Shown piece after piece: positions 1-11,112 of a stretch of 64,000 nt of DNA. Below the pieces are notes generated by a model. It did no database searches and had not been told where the DNA came from. It saw only the letters and a list, made by a program, of their open reading frames with translations. This DNA comes from Dillenia suffruticosa (lineage: Eukaryota; Streptophyta; Magnoliopsida; Dilleniales; Dilleniaceae). Every line of letters starts with the position of its first letter. Positions within the stretch are counted from its first letter, which is position 1. The position numbers and the translations under genes were made by a program. The stretch covers positions 24,047,947-24,111,946 of the forward strand of contig JAVTVX010000015.1 in NCBI GenBank assembly GCA_033439265.1, written 5' to 3'.

Positions 1-894
1 TCTTTCTTAAGTTCTAGTCCAACACTTACATGGCTAAGTTTGGACTAGGACCAGAAATTGAGTTATCAATTTTTATTTAGTGACTTCTTATTTTAAAAAT
101 TTAAGTTACTTTGAGAGTTTTGTTATGTTTTCCAAAATCAAAACATGAAATAACAAATCGATTCTTAATCTCAGATTTTGAAGTTAATTATTAAAAATTT
201 AAAATGCAAAATAATTTTTTTTAAAAAAATACTTAAATCTTTAAATAACATAATGCCTAATCTTGTAGTGCATTGTAATTTCTTTTTCATATTCTATTCT
301 AATTTTAAGAAAATTCATTATTAATTATCCAAGTTTGCCTCTATTTTAAAACCTAAAATTTGATATTTTCTATTATAAAAATTGATTTTTTTTATACTAT
401 ATCAATCGGTATGCAAAACTATATTTTGATTAATTCGGTTCAGAACTTATAGTGGTTTATTTAAGAGAACTACTCTTTTAATGTAGTTTAACATCATGTT
501 TTATTAGATCGTTGAATTATTGGTATTGATTTTTTTTTAAAATATATTTGTGCTTAGCCGAAAGCCTGAGAAAGCTTTACTTTAGGTTGGTGTTTTGTGT
601 TACAAGGCAAGAAGAGAGAGATTAGGGTATCACACCAATTTTGCTACTCTTTGAAAGTAGAACGAGGAAAAGCAGTTGCAAACACCTTTTACTTGACAAA
701 ACTAAAGCATGGGATGAATGAACTCTGGCTAGGAAACAAGGGTCATAACAATCCTACCTTTCACTGCCAAAACATGAATTAAGCTCCCATCTTTTCCAAA
801 ATCAAATCAACCCAGATTCTGCCTTGAGTCCTTACCACACCCCACATCTCAATCCATTCAACTACTAAATTGCACAACAAAAAATTTGAATTTG
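1..894. other. Upstream flank of the GT31-like gene, no gene seen
   Basis: AT-rich sequence with no coding region I can support. One open stretch of about 60 codons near 600-780 has no recognisable motif and is not called. The part from about 540 to 894 is probably the promoter and 5' leader of the gene that starts at 895, but I see no convincing TATA box or other site that I could place with confidence. Confidence 0.5.
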
Positions 895-1767
895 ATGAAG
901 CAAAAATGGCTGGTCTTTGTAGCATTGCCATCACTAGTCATCTTCCTCATAATCTCCTTCATTTTCAGTATTCATGTGAAATCCCCGCGGGGAGCACCTT
1001 CATCTGATCATCCTATCCTTCTTAACCAGACATCGCAATTCAGTATTTTGATAGGAATCTTAACCCGTGCAGACAACTATGATCGCCGCCACTTCCTTCG
1101 CCTCATTTATGGAATCCAATCCTCTCCCATAGCCACCATAGATGTGAAGTTTGTCTTCTGCAATCTCACAAAACCTGAGCAAAGAATATTTGTAGCCCTC
1201 GAAATAATGCGTTACAATGACATAGTAATACTCAACTGCATAGAGAACATGAACAATGGTAAGACCTATACCTACTTTTCTTCCCTCCCACGGATTCTCA
1301 CCACCCGCTATGACTATGTAATGAAGGCTGATGATGATGTTTATATTAGGCTTGAACCGTTGGCATGGTCACTTCAGCCATTGCCAAGACATGATTTGTA
1401 TTATGGGTTTGTGATTCCCTGCGCAAGCATGAACCCTTTTGTGGATTACATGTCAGGAATGGGGTTTTTGCTATCATGGGATCTTATAGAATGGATTGCA
1501 GAATCTGATATTCCAGCTAATTACACATTTGGACCCGAGGATAAGCAGGTGGGGAAATGGCTGAAGATGGGAAACAAAGCAAAAAACAGGTTTACTAGCA
1601 AGCCGGCAATGTATGACTATCCAGGAACTAATGGAAGATGTTCCCATGAGCTGATAGCAGAAACTGTGGCTGTTCATCGACTTAAGAGGTGGGATCAATG
1701 GTTGCATGTATTAAATTTCTTTAATGTAACAAAGGAGCTCAAGCAATCCAGCCTCTACATATTCTGA
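895..1767 (+). CDS. GT31-like beta-1,3-galactosyltransferase family protein, single exon
   Basis: Probable type II Golgi glycosyltransferase of the galactosyltransferase (GT31) fold, expected to move a sugar from a UDP donor onto a glycan; the acceptor cannot be read from sequence. The first ATG is at 895 and gives 290 residues; an in-frame TTG at 886 lies upstream but is not a plausible plant start. Residues 6-27 form one hydrophobic segment after a short basic N-terminus (MKQKW), fitting a signal anchor. The metal-binding acidic triplet is clear (KADDDVYI, Asp146-Asp148). The family's second acidic motif appears as GPEDKQVGKW (Glu215-Asp216). Four N-x-S/T sequons (NQTS, NLTK, NYTF, NVTK) fit a lumenal domain. 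The protein is short for GT31 and lacks the N-terminal extension or galectin domain of larger members, resembling the small Arabidopsis At5g57500-type proteins. It converges on the ALIS gene. No break is seen. Family assignment is firm; substrate is unknown. Confidence 0.85.
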   Translation: MKQKWLVFVALPSLVIFLIISFIFSIHVKSPRGAPSSDHPILLNQTSQFSILIGILTRADNYDRRHFLRLIYGIQSSPIATIDVKFVFCNLTKPEQRIFVALEIMRYNDIVILNCIENMNNGKTYTYFSSLPRILTTRYDYVMKADDDVYIRLEPLAWSLQPLPRHDLYYGFVIPCASMNPFVDYMSGMGFLLSWDLIEWIAESDIPANYTFGPEDKQVGKWLKMGNKAKNRFTSKPAMYDYPGTNGRCSHELIAETVAVHRLKRWDQWLHVLNFFNVTKELKQSSLYIF

Positions 1768-3124
1768 CACTGTTGTGATTGATCTAAGCAAACATGTATC
1801 CAATCAAACTACAAGTAAATTTGAAAGGAATGTATACCCTAGGACTCATGACATTAGCTTTTTCTCAGAATGAAGATTTTGATTGAGGAAGCCAAGCATT
1901 TTGGCAACCTCAGATAGAAACAGCTCCCTGTCAAAAAAAAAGTTACACATATCAGATGAGGAAAATTTCCTTCCATGGAAACCCTTTCTATGATTTATTT
2001 GTCCTCCCAGTTGCATTTATTCATCAAGTTCACTAAATTCCTCACAATGGTTAAAAGAAAAAAAAAAAGAAAATGTAAATGTAAATATGTCAATATTGCA
2101 TTCAGTATAGAGACATAGAGAAATAAGAGAGTAAAAATGGGGATATTATTGCTTTTGATTCCTTCGATGTTAACACAAAGCAGAAGTAAGGAAGTTCAAA
2201 AAGGAAAGGGAGAATGAAGATCTATGTACACTCTGCTGGATAAAATTTTTTTAGCATCGCTGAATGCTCAAACCTGTGTGTTGGAGTCTTCCATGGTTAA
2301 AAAATTTATTTTTTCTTTTTTTCTAAAAAAGAGAAACTAGTCATGATGGCAAATTGATGAAACCTTTTGATCGATAATGAAGATCTCAGAAATGCTAGTT
2401 CAAATGTCCTGATCCGTTTCTGTTCCATGATAAGAAAGATGGATCTCCAAGGTTCCTGGAAATAATGTCAAATGAAGACAATTAATACAATAATTAAGAA
2501 GAGGAGAAAGGGAAGAAGAAGCAACTTGACATCATAATCAATAGTTGAAACTATCAACAACATATTGCACTTCATTTTATTTTCTCCATAAAGAAAATGC
2601 ATGGTCTAGAAGGCACTGAGGAATAAGCAATGCTATGCTAATTCAAGGAAGCCAACCCCAGTTGTTGGGATTAAGGCTTAGATTGTCGTATGCTAATTCA
2701 AGGTACCAATTTTAGCAATATTAGTACCCCATGTGATTACTCTCTCTCCCTCTCTCTCTCTCTCAACTCTGAAAGTAAGGTCAAAGGCACACAAGACAAC
2801 CTTGGGGCTGTGACAGATACCATCTCACTGTTCATCATTTGACACTCTCCAGTGCAGGGATTTTAAGAAAAAAGAATTATGTATATTTGTTCAAAATTAT
2901 GACCCAAAATGTTGTTTGCCCTACTAAAAACTATAACCCCACATCGTGAAATTGTAATGCTGTATTTTGCTATTGACATACATTTCTTGTTTCGTCCTAG
3001 CTCTAGAAGTTTTGCAAACACTTGCAAATCAAGAACCATAGTGTGAACAAATTGTTGAAGTAATAATATAATCAATACACCACAATTGCATAGAAGGAAT
3101 AAAAGAACTTGAAAGGAGAAAAGA
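1768..3124. other. Convergent 3' regions of the GT31-like and ALIS genes
   Basis: This stretch should hold the 3' UTR of the plus-strand gene ending at 1767 and of the minus-strand gene ending at 3125. It contains a short CT-rich tract (about 2741-2766) and the small LINE-tail insertion listed separately. I see no other coding sequence. Confidence 0.5.
2634..2703 (+). mobile_element. 40-bp LINE 3' tail with perfect 15-bp target duplications
   Basis: The 15-mer TATGCTAATTCAAGG occurs at 2634-2648 and again, unchanged, at 2689-2703. The 40 bases between them end in GTTGGGATTAAGGCTTAG and then TTGTCG, which resembles the 3' end of plant RTE-type LINEs that normally finish in TTG repeats. Direct repeats bounding a retroelement 3' end are what target-primed reverse transcription leaves, so I read this as an extremely 5'-truncated LINE insertion. 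The direct repeats are seen; the LINE family is recalled and less certain. Confidence 0.6.
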
Positions 3125-6100
3125 TTATGAAAGCCCCATGATTAAGCAAGTCATATAACTCCCATATTGGAAGTTGGCTTCTGGATCCCCAAACCTGTGC
3201 GATGTAAGTGAAGCTTTTAGCAAGACAATTTTGAGTAAGTTCCTCACCTAGGCTTGAATATGTAGACGAGTATGAAGCTTATTGCCAAGAACAAGCACAA
3301 ACCACCAACAGTCAGATATGCTACACCCAAGAAATCGTTTTTCCCACCAATCCAACTTGTGGTTGAGAGAACCAGCTTCTTTTTGCCATTAAAACTATAA
3401 GTGTTGTAATTGTTTTCAATAACAACACTTATCTCATCATTTGCTTCAAGATCCACCTCTATCTTGCCATATAATTTTCTGAATGTTGGTAGTGCTGCAG
3501 TTCGCATCCAAACGATAAGATCCACTTGTTCACTTAACTGTCAAAAAGCAGCATGAAAAACTATTAGAAGAGTTTTCCATTGCAAAATTTGCTATGGATA
3601 TATATAATTAAGAATCATCACGAACAGAACATAATAGTTGTTATGTAGAGTTTACTGGTATGCTCTCATTGAGTTTTGCACCACCAATGAGTCCCTCAAT
3701 TTGGAAATTTTTAGGATAGACATCCGACCCAAACTTATATTGTTGGTCACTTTTCCATGCTATGTCCTTTTTGCTAACTACCAATAAGCTGTTGTTTACT
3801 GAGAACTGATATGTGTCATTGAACAAACTCCAAGCAATTAGACCACAGGGTACAATTGGCCCATGTGTAGTGACAGCCTCAGGATCACAGTCATCAGTGT
3901 CACTCTCACTGGCCTTGCTTCGCAGTTGCTTATCGCTTCTGCTTTTCACATATCTGCAATAAAAGATTGGCAATCATTGAAAAGAATATCATATTAGTCA
4001 TGTAATAACAACAAAAATAGATTGCAGATCAAAAAGTTGGAAACAAAAATGAAATACCAAAAAATAATAAGATAATAAAAAGAAAAGGATGCTGAAGATT
4101 TATAATGAATATACAGGTGCAAGGTCCTATCGTCAAGATTCTGAAGGATATGTATATTGTAGAGTAATGAAAAACAAAATCCCCCTAGAGATCTAGTGAT
4201 ACAACAATACCATGAAGTTCCAGGTGTCTTTTTTTTTTCCCCTTGTCCGAAGAACTCTACATTTCTGATATTGTTAGGATTTCGTTGAATAACATAAATA
4301 GAAATGATGGATGTACTTTCTTCATCTGATCTAACATTTAGGATTTATTTCAAGCCTTTATGAAATTATTTCTCCTAAATTGTCGGAACCTCTAGCTCAG
4401 CCAACTAAATTGTAGAAACCAGGAAACTGGTGGACTACATGCCTGCTGCCAATCAATTTCTTCCCCCCCCCCAATGGGAAAGTTGCCAGTCAGAGGGAAA
4501 AGAAGTCCTTGCACTCTAGAAGCTACTACTACTGTCACAGGTTAAATGGTTTAACATTTGTTGCTTCCATACAAGAGAGCATGAATTCTATTGTTTTAAG
4601 AAAGTATAACTTGAGCTAACCTTGTTGGTTTTAGTGGGTTTCTGAAGTTTCATCGACTTCCCAAATAACTTAAAAGAAGAACTTTAATATCCAGACAGTG
4701 AGACGTTTTTGAAAAAGTTGTAGTATCTCTAGGGTTTTAAATTCAAGTGAAAAGCTCTTTTAGTGCAGCACAAACAGCCAGTAGCAATATCCATTGACTA
4801 CAAACTTGGAAGGGAGATTGATAAGAAATTCCCTTTATTTCTCTTTATTATTGTCATTCCCAGGTCCAGTACTGTAATTTCCCCACATAAACTGTCACTT
4901 TTCCAGACACTATTAATGTACTATGGGAGATAAAAATGATCTCCCGATGTGCTTGACCTTCTATTAAGCAGCTGAAGGAGACACTATGTAACCAACTTTA
5001 TAAGGTAAGAGAGGACACCAGTTTCCTAGAACATCTTGACCCTTGACAATTCCACATACTGGACAATTCTGCACCATGGCTGCTATATCTCATCATAGGC
5101 CCTTCATGCTGGGGTATCACTCTATCTAATTTACATGTCAATATGTATCACATGCAAGGATAATCAACAAAGACGAGGCATGTAAGACCAAAAAAGGTTG
5201 TGCATCAGCAGATCCAAAGTTCACAAATAACAGAGATTAACAAAAAATCATATCTAACTAAAGTATACCACTATTTGAAAAATGATTTGGCTCAAAATGG
5301 AGCAGATTGGCATTAGAAGATTCATGTAAATGACTAAAACTAATTAGTCTAGAAGGCCTTCTTAAGTTGAGTTACATTTCTTTTGGGACTTGAAAATTGA
5401 GTTACATGAGTTAAGATAACAAGAAAATAGGAGCTGAAATCACACACTATATTTGTAATAGTGTTCCAAATAGGGGAGCAATATTGTTCCTCTTCGATGG
5501 AATTAGTGGTACCGTGTGTGACCTATAAAAGATTTCGTGAAGAAAGTTCTTATTTTTTTTGAGTATATTAACCTGCGGTGGTTCTGATAGAAGTTGTCAA
5601 GTTCATAGTATATATAAATTGGGCTTTTCATTTGCTTCAGTACCTGAAAAGTAACAAGATGATAAAACATATTCTGAGTTCATACCCTTAAGCTGGAAAA
5701 TGTATTTCAGTGAAAAGAACTATATATGCATCAGTAAAGAGGAAAGACTAACAGTTAAACTTTTTGCACAGGTCTTGTTTGTTTCTGTGCTTTGAATATA
5801 TGCAAGTGCATTGTCACTATAATCTGAAGGGAGACAATCTTCATCATATTGATGCACTATTTCCACCACCTACAGGCAGACCATGTAACACCAAGGAAAC
5901 TTGAGTTACATTTTCAGCAATTTAGATTCATTATGTGTCCAATGTAATACAAAATCTTTTTACATGCTCTGAGGCAAATAATGAAGCAAGCCCAATCGGG
6001 ATGAATATAATGCCAACTGCAACATATGCTGTTATCACCTGAAACACGGAAAAGAGAAAAGTTATTAGCAGGAGGCTCTTGCCGGGGTTAGGAATTAGAT

Positions 6101-7012
6101 ATTCAACTAAAGTAAAGTATACCCATCCTGGTGTTAGAATTGGTTTGCAAGCAGGAAGCTCTTGCTGCGTAAACTTAGAATCTGCAAAATCAAAAAAAAA
6201 AAAAAAAAGAGCCAAGAATTACACTTTAAGCTAGAGTGGCTTATGTTCTTGCCCTCGCAACATAATAGGAACACCGTCTCACCATACAACCACCCGATGA
6301 AATCTGAGGAAACTAATATAATCCATGTAACACTTCACCCTATTATCTTTTCCATCACATAAAATCCATTTTCTTCCAATAATACTGTTCTAAGGCAAAC
6401 CCAGTTATCAAATTACAGGGCACAACGTCATGAAACTTGAATTTGCTATTCAAATTGGCACAATAAAAGAATTTTCCCTCATATTATTTGATTGCAACTC
6501 CCAACTCTTGAGGCATTACTCGACAGATAACAAACATTATTCATAAGCTAGGAAAATCTTATCTCTCTTGAGAAAAATGTCTCCCAATCTTTTCCATACA
6601 CAACACCAAAATATTTTCCATATCATAATTCAAAACTAAAAAAAAAAAAATTTAATCCACCCTATTTATTTTCGTTGGATAAATTAGAAAATGACTGAAA
6701 AAATGCCTATTTAGACAATTAATCCAAGAACAACTGACAATAAAATGAAAAAGAAAAAAAAAACCCAATTGGGAAATTAACTATATAGACTACATTTTGA
6801 TGAGTATGGATTTTTGGGATTATTTAACAATGCAGCATTATACAAATTGCAAAAACTGAACAGAAAATTGACGTGCAGAGCCCAAAATTTAGGTAAAGAA
6901 GAACAGAACGAGAACACTTGGAGAACGTACATTTGGGTTTCCTGGAAAGCTTCTTGGTGGCCGCCGGATCGGTGCTTCCTTCGGAGCTCGTTCCTCCCTT
7001 GGAAGACGTCAT
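3125..7012 (-). CDS. ALIS: ALA-interacting subunit (CDC50/LEM3 family), P4-ATPase beta subunit, 8 exons
   Basis: Plant ALIS proteins bind P4-type flippases (ALA) and are needed for their ER exit and lipid transport across endomembranes and plasma membrane. Exons in transcription order: 7012-6931, 6181-6123, 6038-5964, 5869-5753, 5643-5573, 3953-3656, 3537-3248, 3194-3125. They sum to 1062 nt, exactly 354 codons (353 residues), near the family's usual 340-350. All junctions are GT-AG and in phase. Landmarks are FTQQELPACKPILTPGW in exon 2, the first membrane segment in exon 3 (VGIIFIPIGLASLFAS), YYELDNFYQNHRRY across exons 5-6, PCGLIAWSLFNDTY in exon 6, and LIVWMRTAALPTFRKLYGKI plus the second membrane segment in exon 7. 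Sequons such as NKTC and NDTY lie in the exoplasmic loop. The odd part is exon 8: it begins RFGDP as expected (RLGDP in relatives) but then lacks the usual YLSWNR tail. The start is the ATG at 7012 before the Ser/Thr-rich leader. Identity is very secure; the last exon less so. Confidence 0.9.
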
Positions 7013-7124
7013 CCTTCCTATTTCCTTCCCGACGGTGAGGAGGAGAGATAGAATTTGAACCGAATTTGATTATTCTCCGGAAAGAAAATTTTTATTTTTC
7101 CTTTTTTGGCTTCGCATCACTGTT

Positions 7125-7750
7125 TTTCAAAATTTTAATCTTGCCATTTTTATTTTATAATAATTTCGGTAAATTGGTAGTTGGTTCCCACAATCTTAAC
7201 TACCGGTCTCCTGGGTCCACCTACGAGTCTCGTACTCATCAAACCCCTTTTATTATTATTTTTATTAAAATTCAATTTAATTTGATTTAAACCTTAAAAA
7301 TAAAACTCATCTGATTTCTATTTTCTACGTACACAAAACTCTAACTTGACCACCGAACGAACTAGACACTGATTAAACCCCTTGTATTACCCTATTTGAA
7401 AGCTTTTTATTTTTTTAATCTCTATTTTATTTTATTACTATATTAAAAACCCCATTTAAAATATTTTTTACAATATTTTGTCACCCAGAACAAAATTTAG
7501 TCGATCATAAGATAAAATAAATGATTTTAAATACGAAGATAAATTTCAAGTTACATACCATATTTTATATTGGTCACGCTTTATAATTTCTGTGACCATG
7601 CATGTGAATGGTTCCAAATGTCTTCTGATCCTTTGCTATGTAAGTGCCCAATTCCTTGTTGATGGAAGTAGATATGTTCCCCCAGGAGCAGGACCCAAGA
7701 AGGGTTGTTGGCTGGGGCATTCAATGGATCAAGTATTCATTCTTTCCCCC
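7125..7750 (+). repeat. Dispersed duplication, copy A (ALIS upstream flank)
   Basis: This flank shares long similar blocks, in the same order and strand, with about 8912-9465. Examples are GGTCTCCTGGGTCCA (about 7205 and 9046), the start of the CATCAAACCCC block, and GTAGATATGTTCCCC followed by AGGAGCAGGAC and AAGAAGGGTTGTTGGC (about 7668-7712 and 9379-9422). The copies differ by many substitutions and small indels, so the duplication is old. Copy A lies directly upstream of the ALIS gene and may include part of its promoter. An open stretch at 7592-7879 inside it has no protein motif and is not called a gene. Confidence 0.7.
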
Positions 7751-8473
7751 AAAAATTTTAGAAACCCTAGAAAAAGAATACGAGTTGAACGACGGGTAAT
7801 ACTTTCGGTTGCCGTAATATTGGTCGGTGCATTTATGAAACATTTTTTAGTTTTGAAACGATTTAATATATTAAATTAATTAATATTTATATATATATTT
7901 TTTATATTTAATAAATCATTAATTATTTAATCATATCTTTTATTTTTTATTTTATTTATTTTACGATTAATAATTATATATTTGATAATTTTATTTTCAT
8001 ATTTGATAATTTATTTGTCTCCTTAATTCATTTTTTTTAATAAAATGGTGGACTAATACAAAATTAACTTAAACTATTTGAATTTAATAAAAACCTGACT
8101 TCATATAAATTTAAAGAAAATATAAGCATTATAAATTCATTTTATTAAATCTCTCTTATTAGGTAAAGAATATTTTATTCATGCTAATGCCTAATTAAGA
8201 GGTTTGTAATTAACGACAAGACGAGGGGTTTCGCATTCTATTTCGGTTTGATTTTGAGCATAAAGTACAAAACGGCTCGAAGGAAATTTAGATGGTTTAA
8301 TTAATTTTTTTTCCCAAAAAATTGTCTATTTCTTTTTTTACAATAGTATAGAAGTTCTTGATTCATTTGAAACTTTAGTATGTATATTATTTTCATTAAA
8401 ATACTTTTTATAATATAAAATAAAACCATGTGCTTCTTCCTACGCCAGAAAGCATTCGTGATATCAATCTCCT

Positions 8474-8646
8474 TTGAATTGAGTAGTTGAGTATTTTATC
8501 CATTTATTAGAAATCTCGAGTTCGAGTCCTGAGAATGATGAAAAATGATTTGAAAAAACCAACCCCTAAAATGAATCCCACAATAGTCGAACTGAATTAA
8601 TGAGTGAAAATCCGGATATCGGTGGTGAAAAGCTAAAAAAAAAAAA
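8474..8646 (+). mobile_element. tRNA-derived SINE
   Basis: A short non-coding unit with an internal pol III B-box-like core (CGAGTTCGAGTCCTGAG near 8517), a body ending CCGGATATCGGTGGTG, and a terminal A-run at about 8635-8646. This layout (tRNA-like head, unrelated body, A tail) recurs at 10928-11090, 38856-39015 and, inverted, 10575-10737. Ends are approximate because I could not fix the target duplication here. Confidence 0.6.
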
Positions 8647-8911
8647 TTAATGAATTTTTATTGAAAATTTTGAATTTGTTTTTTGAGTTTTAGGAATTTT
8701 CAATTGTTTTCAATTCTTTTAAATTTTCTAATACCGATAATTAATATGTTTTTTTCTTTTGTTAAATTAAATTGATAGTTTGATAAATAGAAAAATTTTG
8801 GAGAAGATGAATCTCTTTTTTTGTTATACAAGAATTTGAATCTGTAATTATTAGGTTGAGAGATGAGATTTATACCCGTAGACTGTTCCCTTAGGGGCAA
8901 GATGAATGTCT

Positions 8912-9465
8912 CTTGTTTTTCAAAATTTTGTTATTTATTGTGTTGTCATTTTTATTTAATAATAATTTTTGTTTGAATTAAAAAAATATAAAAGAAAAAT
9001 TGCTATAGCAAATTGTTGGTTGGCATTGGCACAATCTCAACTACGGGTCTCCTGGGTCCAGCAATGAGTCTCATTCTCATCAAACCCCCTTGGAAGCTAC
9101 CCTAAAATATTATATTTATTTTGACCCAATTTGAAAGCTTTTTATTATATATATATATATATATATATTTTTATAATCTCTATTTTATTTTATTTAAAAT
9201 AATAATTATAAAAATTTTATTTAAAATAATAATTATAAAAATTTTATTTAAAATAATAATTATAAAATTTTGTATTTTATATTGTTCACACTTTATAATC
9301 AGTGACTATGCGTGTGAATAGTCCAAAATGTCCTTTGATCCTTAGTGATGCAAGTGCTGAGTTCTGTGTTGACGGAAGTAGATATGTTCCCCAGGAGCAG
9401 GACTGAAGAAGGGTTGTTGGCAGGGGCATTCACTGGATCAACTGTTTATTCTTTCTCCAAAAATT
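8912..9465 (+). repeat. Dispersed duplication, copy B
   Basis: Second copy of the ALIS upstream flank (copy A at 7125-7750), roughly 1.2 kb further on and on the same strand. It contains a (TA)n tract and a short tandem array that copy A lacks. It ends about where an unrelated coding-like remnant begins (9475). The order of shared blocks is preserved. Confidence 0.7.
9192..9270. repeat. Short tandem array, about three copies of a 27-bp AT-rich unit
   Basis: A unit of the form AAAATAATAATTATAAAAATTTTATTT is repeated about three times head to tail with almost no change; it follows a (TA)n run at about 9147-9170. Low-complexity expansion inside copy B, with no coding meaning. Confidence 0.75.
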
Positions 9466-9474
9466 TATCTTACA

Positions 9475-9690
9475 GGAGTGCCGGAATTTGATGGAGCAGT
9501 TGAATGTCAGACCGGTGAAGCACGCCATCCGGGAAACTAATGTCTGTGTGCTGATCAAACCATGGAAGAGAGGGTGATTGAGCTAAGCGACCATCCGTCG
9601 TCCATGTGGCAGCTTATTTGCGAAGACAAGGAGGGCGTTAGGAGACTGAGGAGCGGGTTTTACACCCGGCCTAGGGAGTTCTGTGCATCT
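9475..9690 (+). pseudogene. Unidentified coding remnant
   Basis: The GC content rises sharply here and coding-like sequence appears in two frames. One frame reads QECRNLMEQLNVRPVKHAIR, continues to LIKPWKRG and stops. The other, which starts inside the same stretch, reads IELSDHPSSMWQLICEDKEG and ends near YTRPREFCASC. This looks like one exon broken by a frameshift or two overlapping exon pieces. I do not recognise the family. It directly abuts the end of duplicated copy B. Confidence 0.4.
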
Positions 9691-10250
9691 TGTTTTTTTT
9701 TACTTATATAAAAATTTAAATTTGAAATCATTAGATTAGGAGTTTGTATCACTAAACTGTCTCATTAAGAACCTTATTCTGTTTGTTCCTTTTGTTTGCT
9801 TTGTCTTACCGTTGTTGTTTTGTTCTTTTGCTTTCAAAAAAAAAAGTTGTTATATTTATATTGCATAATTTAAAATTTAATTTTGGAATTGAATCGGGAT
9901 TATACTTGTTGAATTAATATTTTAAATTATTTTAATATTTAAATATATAAACCCTTGAAATGGTAGCCAAATATGGTCCGATCATTAAAATGGAATTAAT
10001 AGTCTAGACACAAAAACGTACTATATTTGTTTTTAATTTAAGTATTTTAAAGTCATACGGTGTTGTCAGTGTAACATGATTATAACATATCGGTGGTTTA
10101 TATTAAAAACAAAAAAGTTACCTTGACAAGGTGAGCTTAGAAATGGTCTTGCCCTTAATATCTTGGGCCAAACCTAACAAAAAATAGTCGAGACTGAATC
10201 GACGATTAGTATTTATGGGCCTTTGGTTGGCCACTATATATACACATCAA

Positions 10251-10487
10251 AGCTGGTCGGGCTATTGGCTCAACTGAATGTGGGGTTGAGTACTCTTAAA
10301 TATGACCAAGGTTCGACTCCCAATGGGAGTATCGGACTCTCATGTGTATGGAGCGTTCTCCGTTAGGAAACCCGCCCTCCGAAAGGAACCACTACAGCGG
10401 TCGGTCCGAATTAGTCGGGGCGAAACCACGGATATCGGGTGGTGTCCAAGACATGGTACCAAAAAAAAAAAAAGTTGGCCGGACTAG
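10251..10487 (+). mobile_element. Full-length SINE with diverged 15-bp target duplications
   Basis: The body (about 10266-10472) starts TTGGCTCAACTG (A-box region), has a B box AGGTTCGACTCCCAATGG near 10308, carries the 3' block AGCGGTCGGTCCGAATTAGT then CGGATATCGGG, and ends in a run of 13 A. It is flanked by AGCTGGTCGGGCTAT (10251-10265) and AGTTGGCCGGACTAG (10473-10487), a 15-bp duplication whose differences are mostly transitions, as expected of an old methylated insertion. The same 3' block recurs on the minus strand at 47804-47907. Confidence 0.75.
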
Positions 10488-10574
10488 CTAAAATTGTGGG
10501 CCTCAGGTCCATAGTTTCTTTGCTAGGCGGGGTGGCTGCTATGCCAGGTCTCCTCTTCCCCAAAGGATTCCCCC

Positions 10575-10737
10575 ATTTTTTTTAATTAACTGGTGTTTTA
10601 ATTTTATTTGATTAATCCGATTTGAGTATGTGAATCATTAAGATAACTCTCCAAAATCCCTTTTCTTTATTCACAGTTTTTGAACTCGAGATCTCTAATT
10701 AAGGGAATAGAGTATTCGATCATTCAATACAAATAAG
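10575..10737 (-). mobile_element. SINE, minus strand
   Basis: Read on the minus strand it has the head ATTGAATGATCGAATACTC, the B-box-like GATCTCGAGTTCAAAAACTG, and a body ending CAAATCGGATTAATC followed by an A-rich tail (the T-run near 10576-10583 on the plus strand). It belongs to the same type as the unit at 8474. Boundaries are approximate. Confidence 0.5.
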
Positions 10738-10927
10738 TTTGGTCAGGGTTCTACATAAATAGATGGAGAGTATTCTTTCTCTTTCAATGATGCTTTCCTA
10801 GGAGTATCTTAGTTTACAATGTAATTCCACAAGATGACTACTATTGCTAATTGCTTATTAGGAGCCATAGGCAGCAGAAGCTGATTTTGGTCAGAAAAAT
10901 TTATAGACGGTGATGAACTCCTACTAA

Positions 10928-11090
10928 TGACATATGGATTTAGTGACAATATATTAAATTTTTTTAATTAAGATCTTGAATTCGTATTTTAAGAATGAAA
11001 AAACATACACTAAAAGAGCCAATCCTTAAATCAGAGCTCATAATTGTTTGAACCGGATTAATTAGCTTTCCAAGATCGAGTATAAAAAAG
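10928..11090 (+). mobile_element. SINE of the same family as 38856-39015
   Basis: It begins with TGGATTTAGTGACAATATAT, has a B-box-like AGATCTTGAATTCGTATTTT, and a body with TGAACCGGATTAATTAGC. The first 60 bases match the unit at 38856 with only a few changes, including the shared start TGGATTTAGTGACAA. The A-rich end lies near 11083-11090. It sits just upstream of the epoxide hydrolase pseudogene. Confidence 0.55.
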
Positions 11091-11112
11091 GAACATATCA
11101 CTCCCTTCTTAG

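Noticed and set aside
886-894. Upstream in-frame TTG start of the GT31-like gene
   Set aside because: A non-AUG start is not needed: the ATG at 895 gives a complete signal anchor and normal protein.
1474-1707. Open frame antisense to the GT31-like gene
   Set aside because: It is the shadow of a strongly conserved coding strand and has no motif of its own.
7592-7879. 95-codon open frame in duplicated copy A
   Set aside because: The matching part of copy B is not open in the same frame and no protein family is recognisable.
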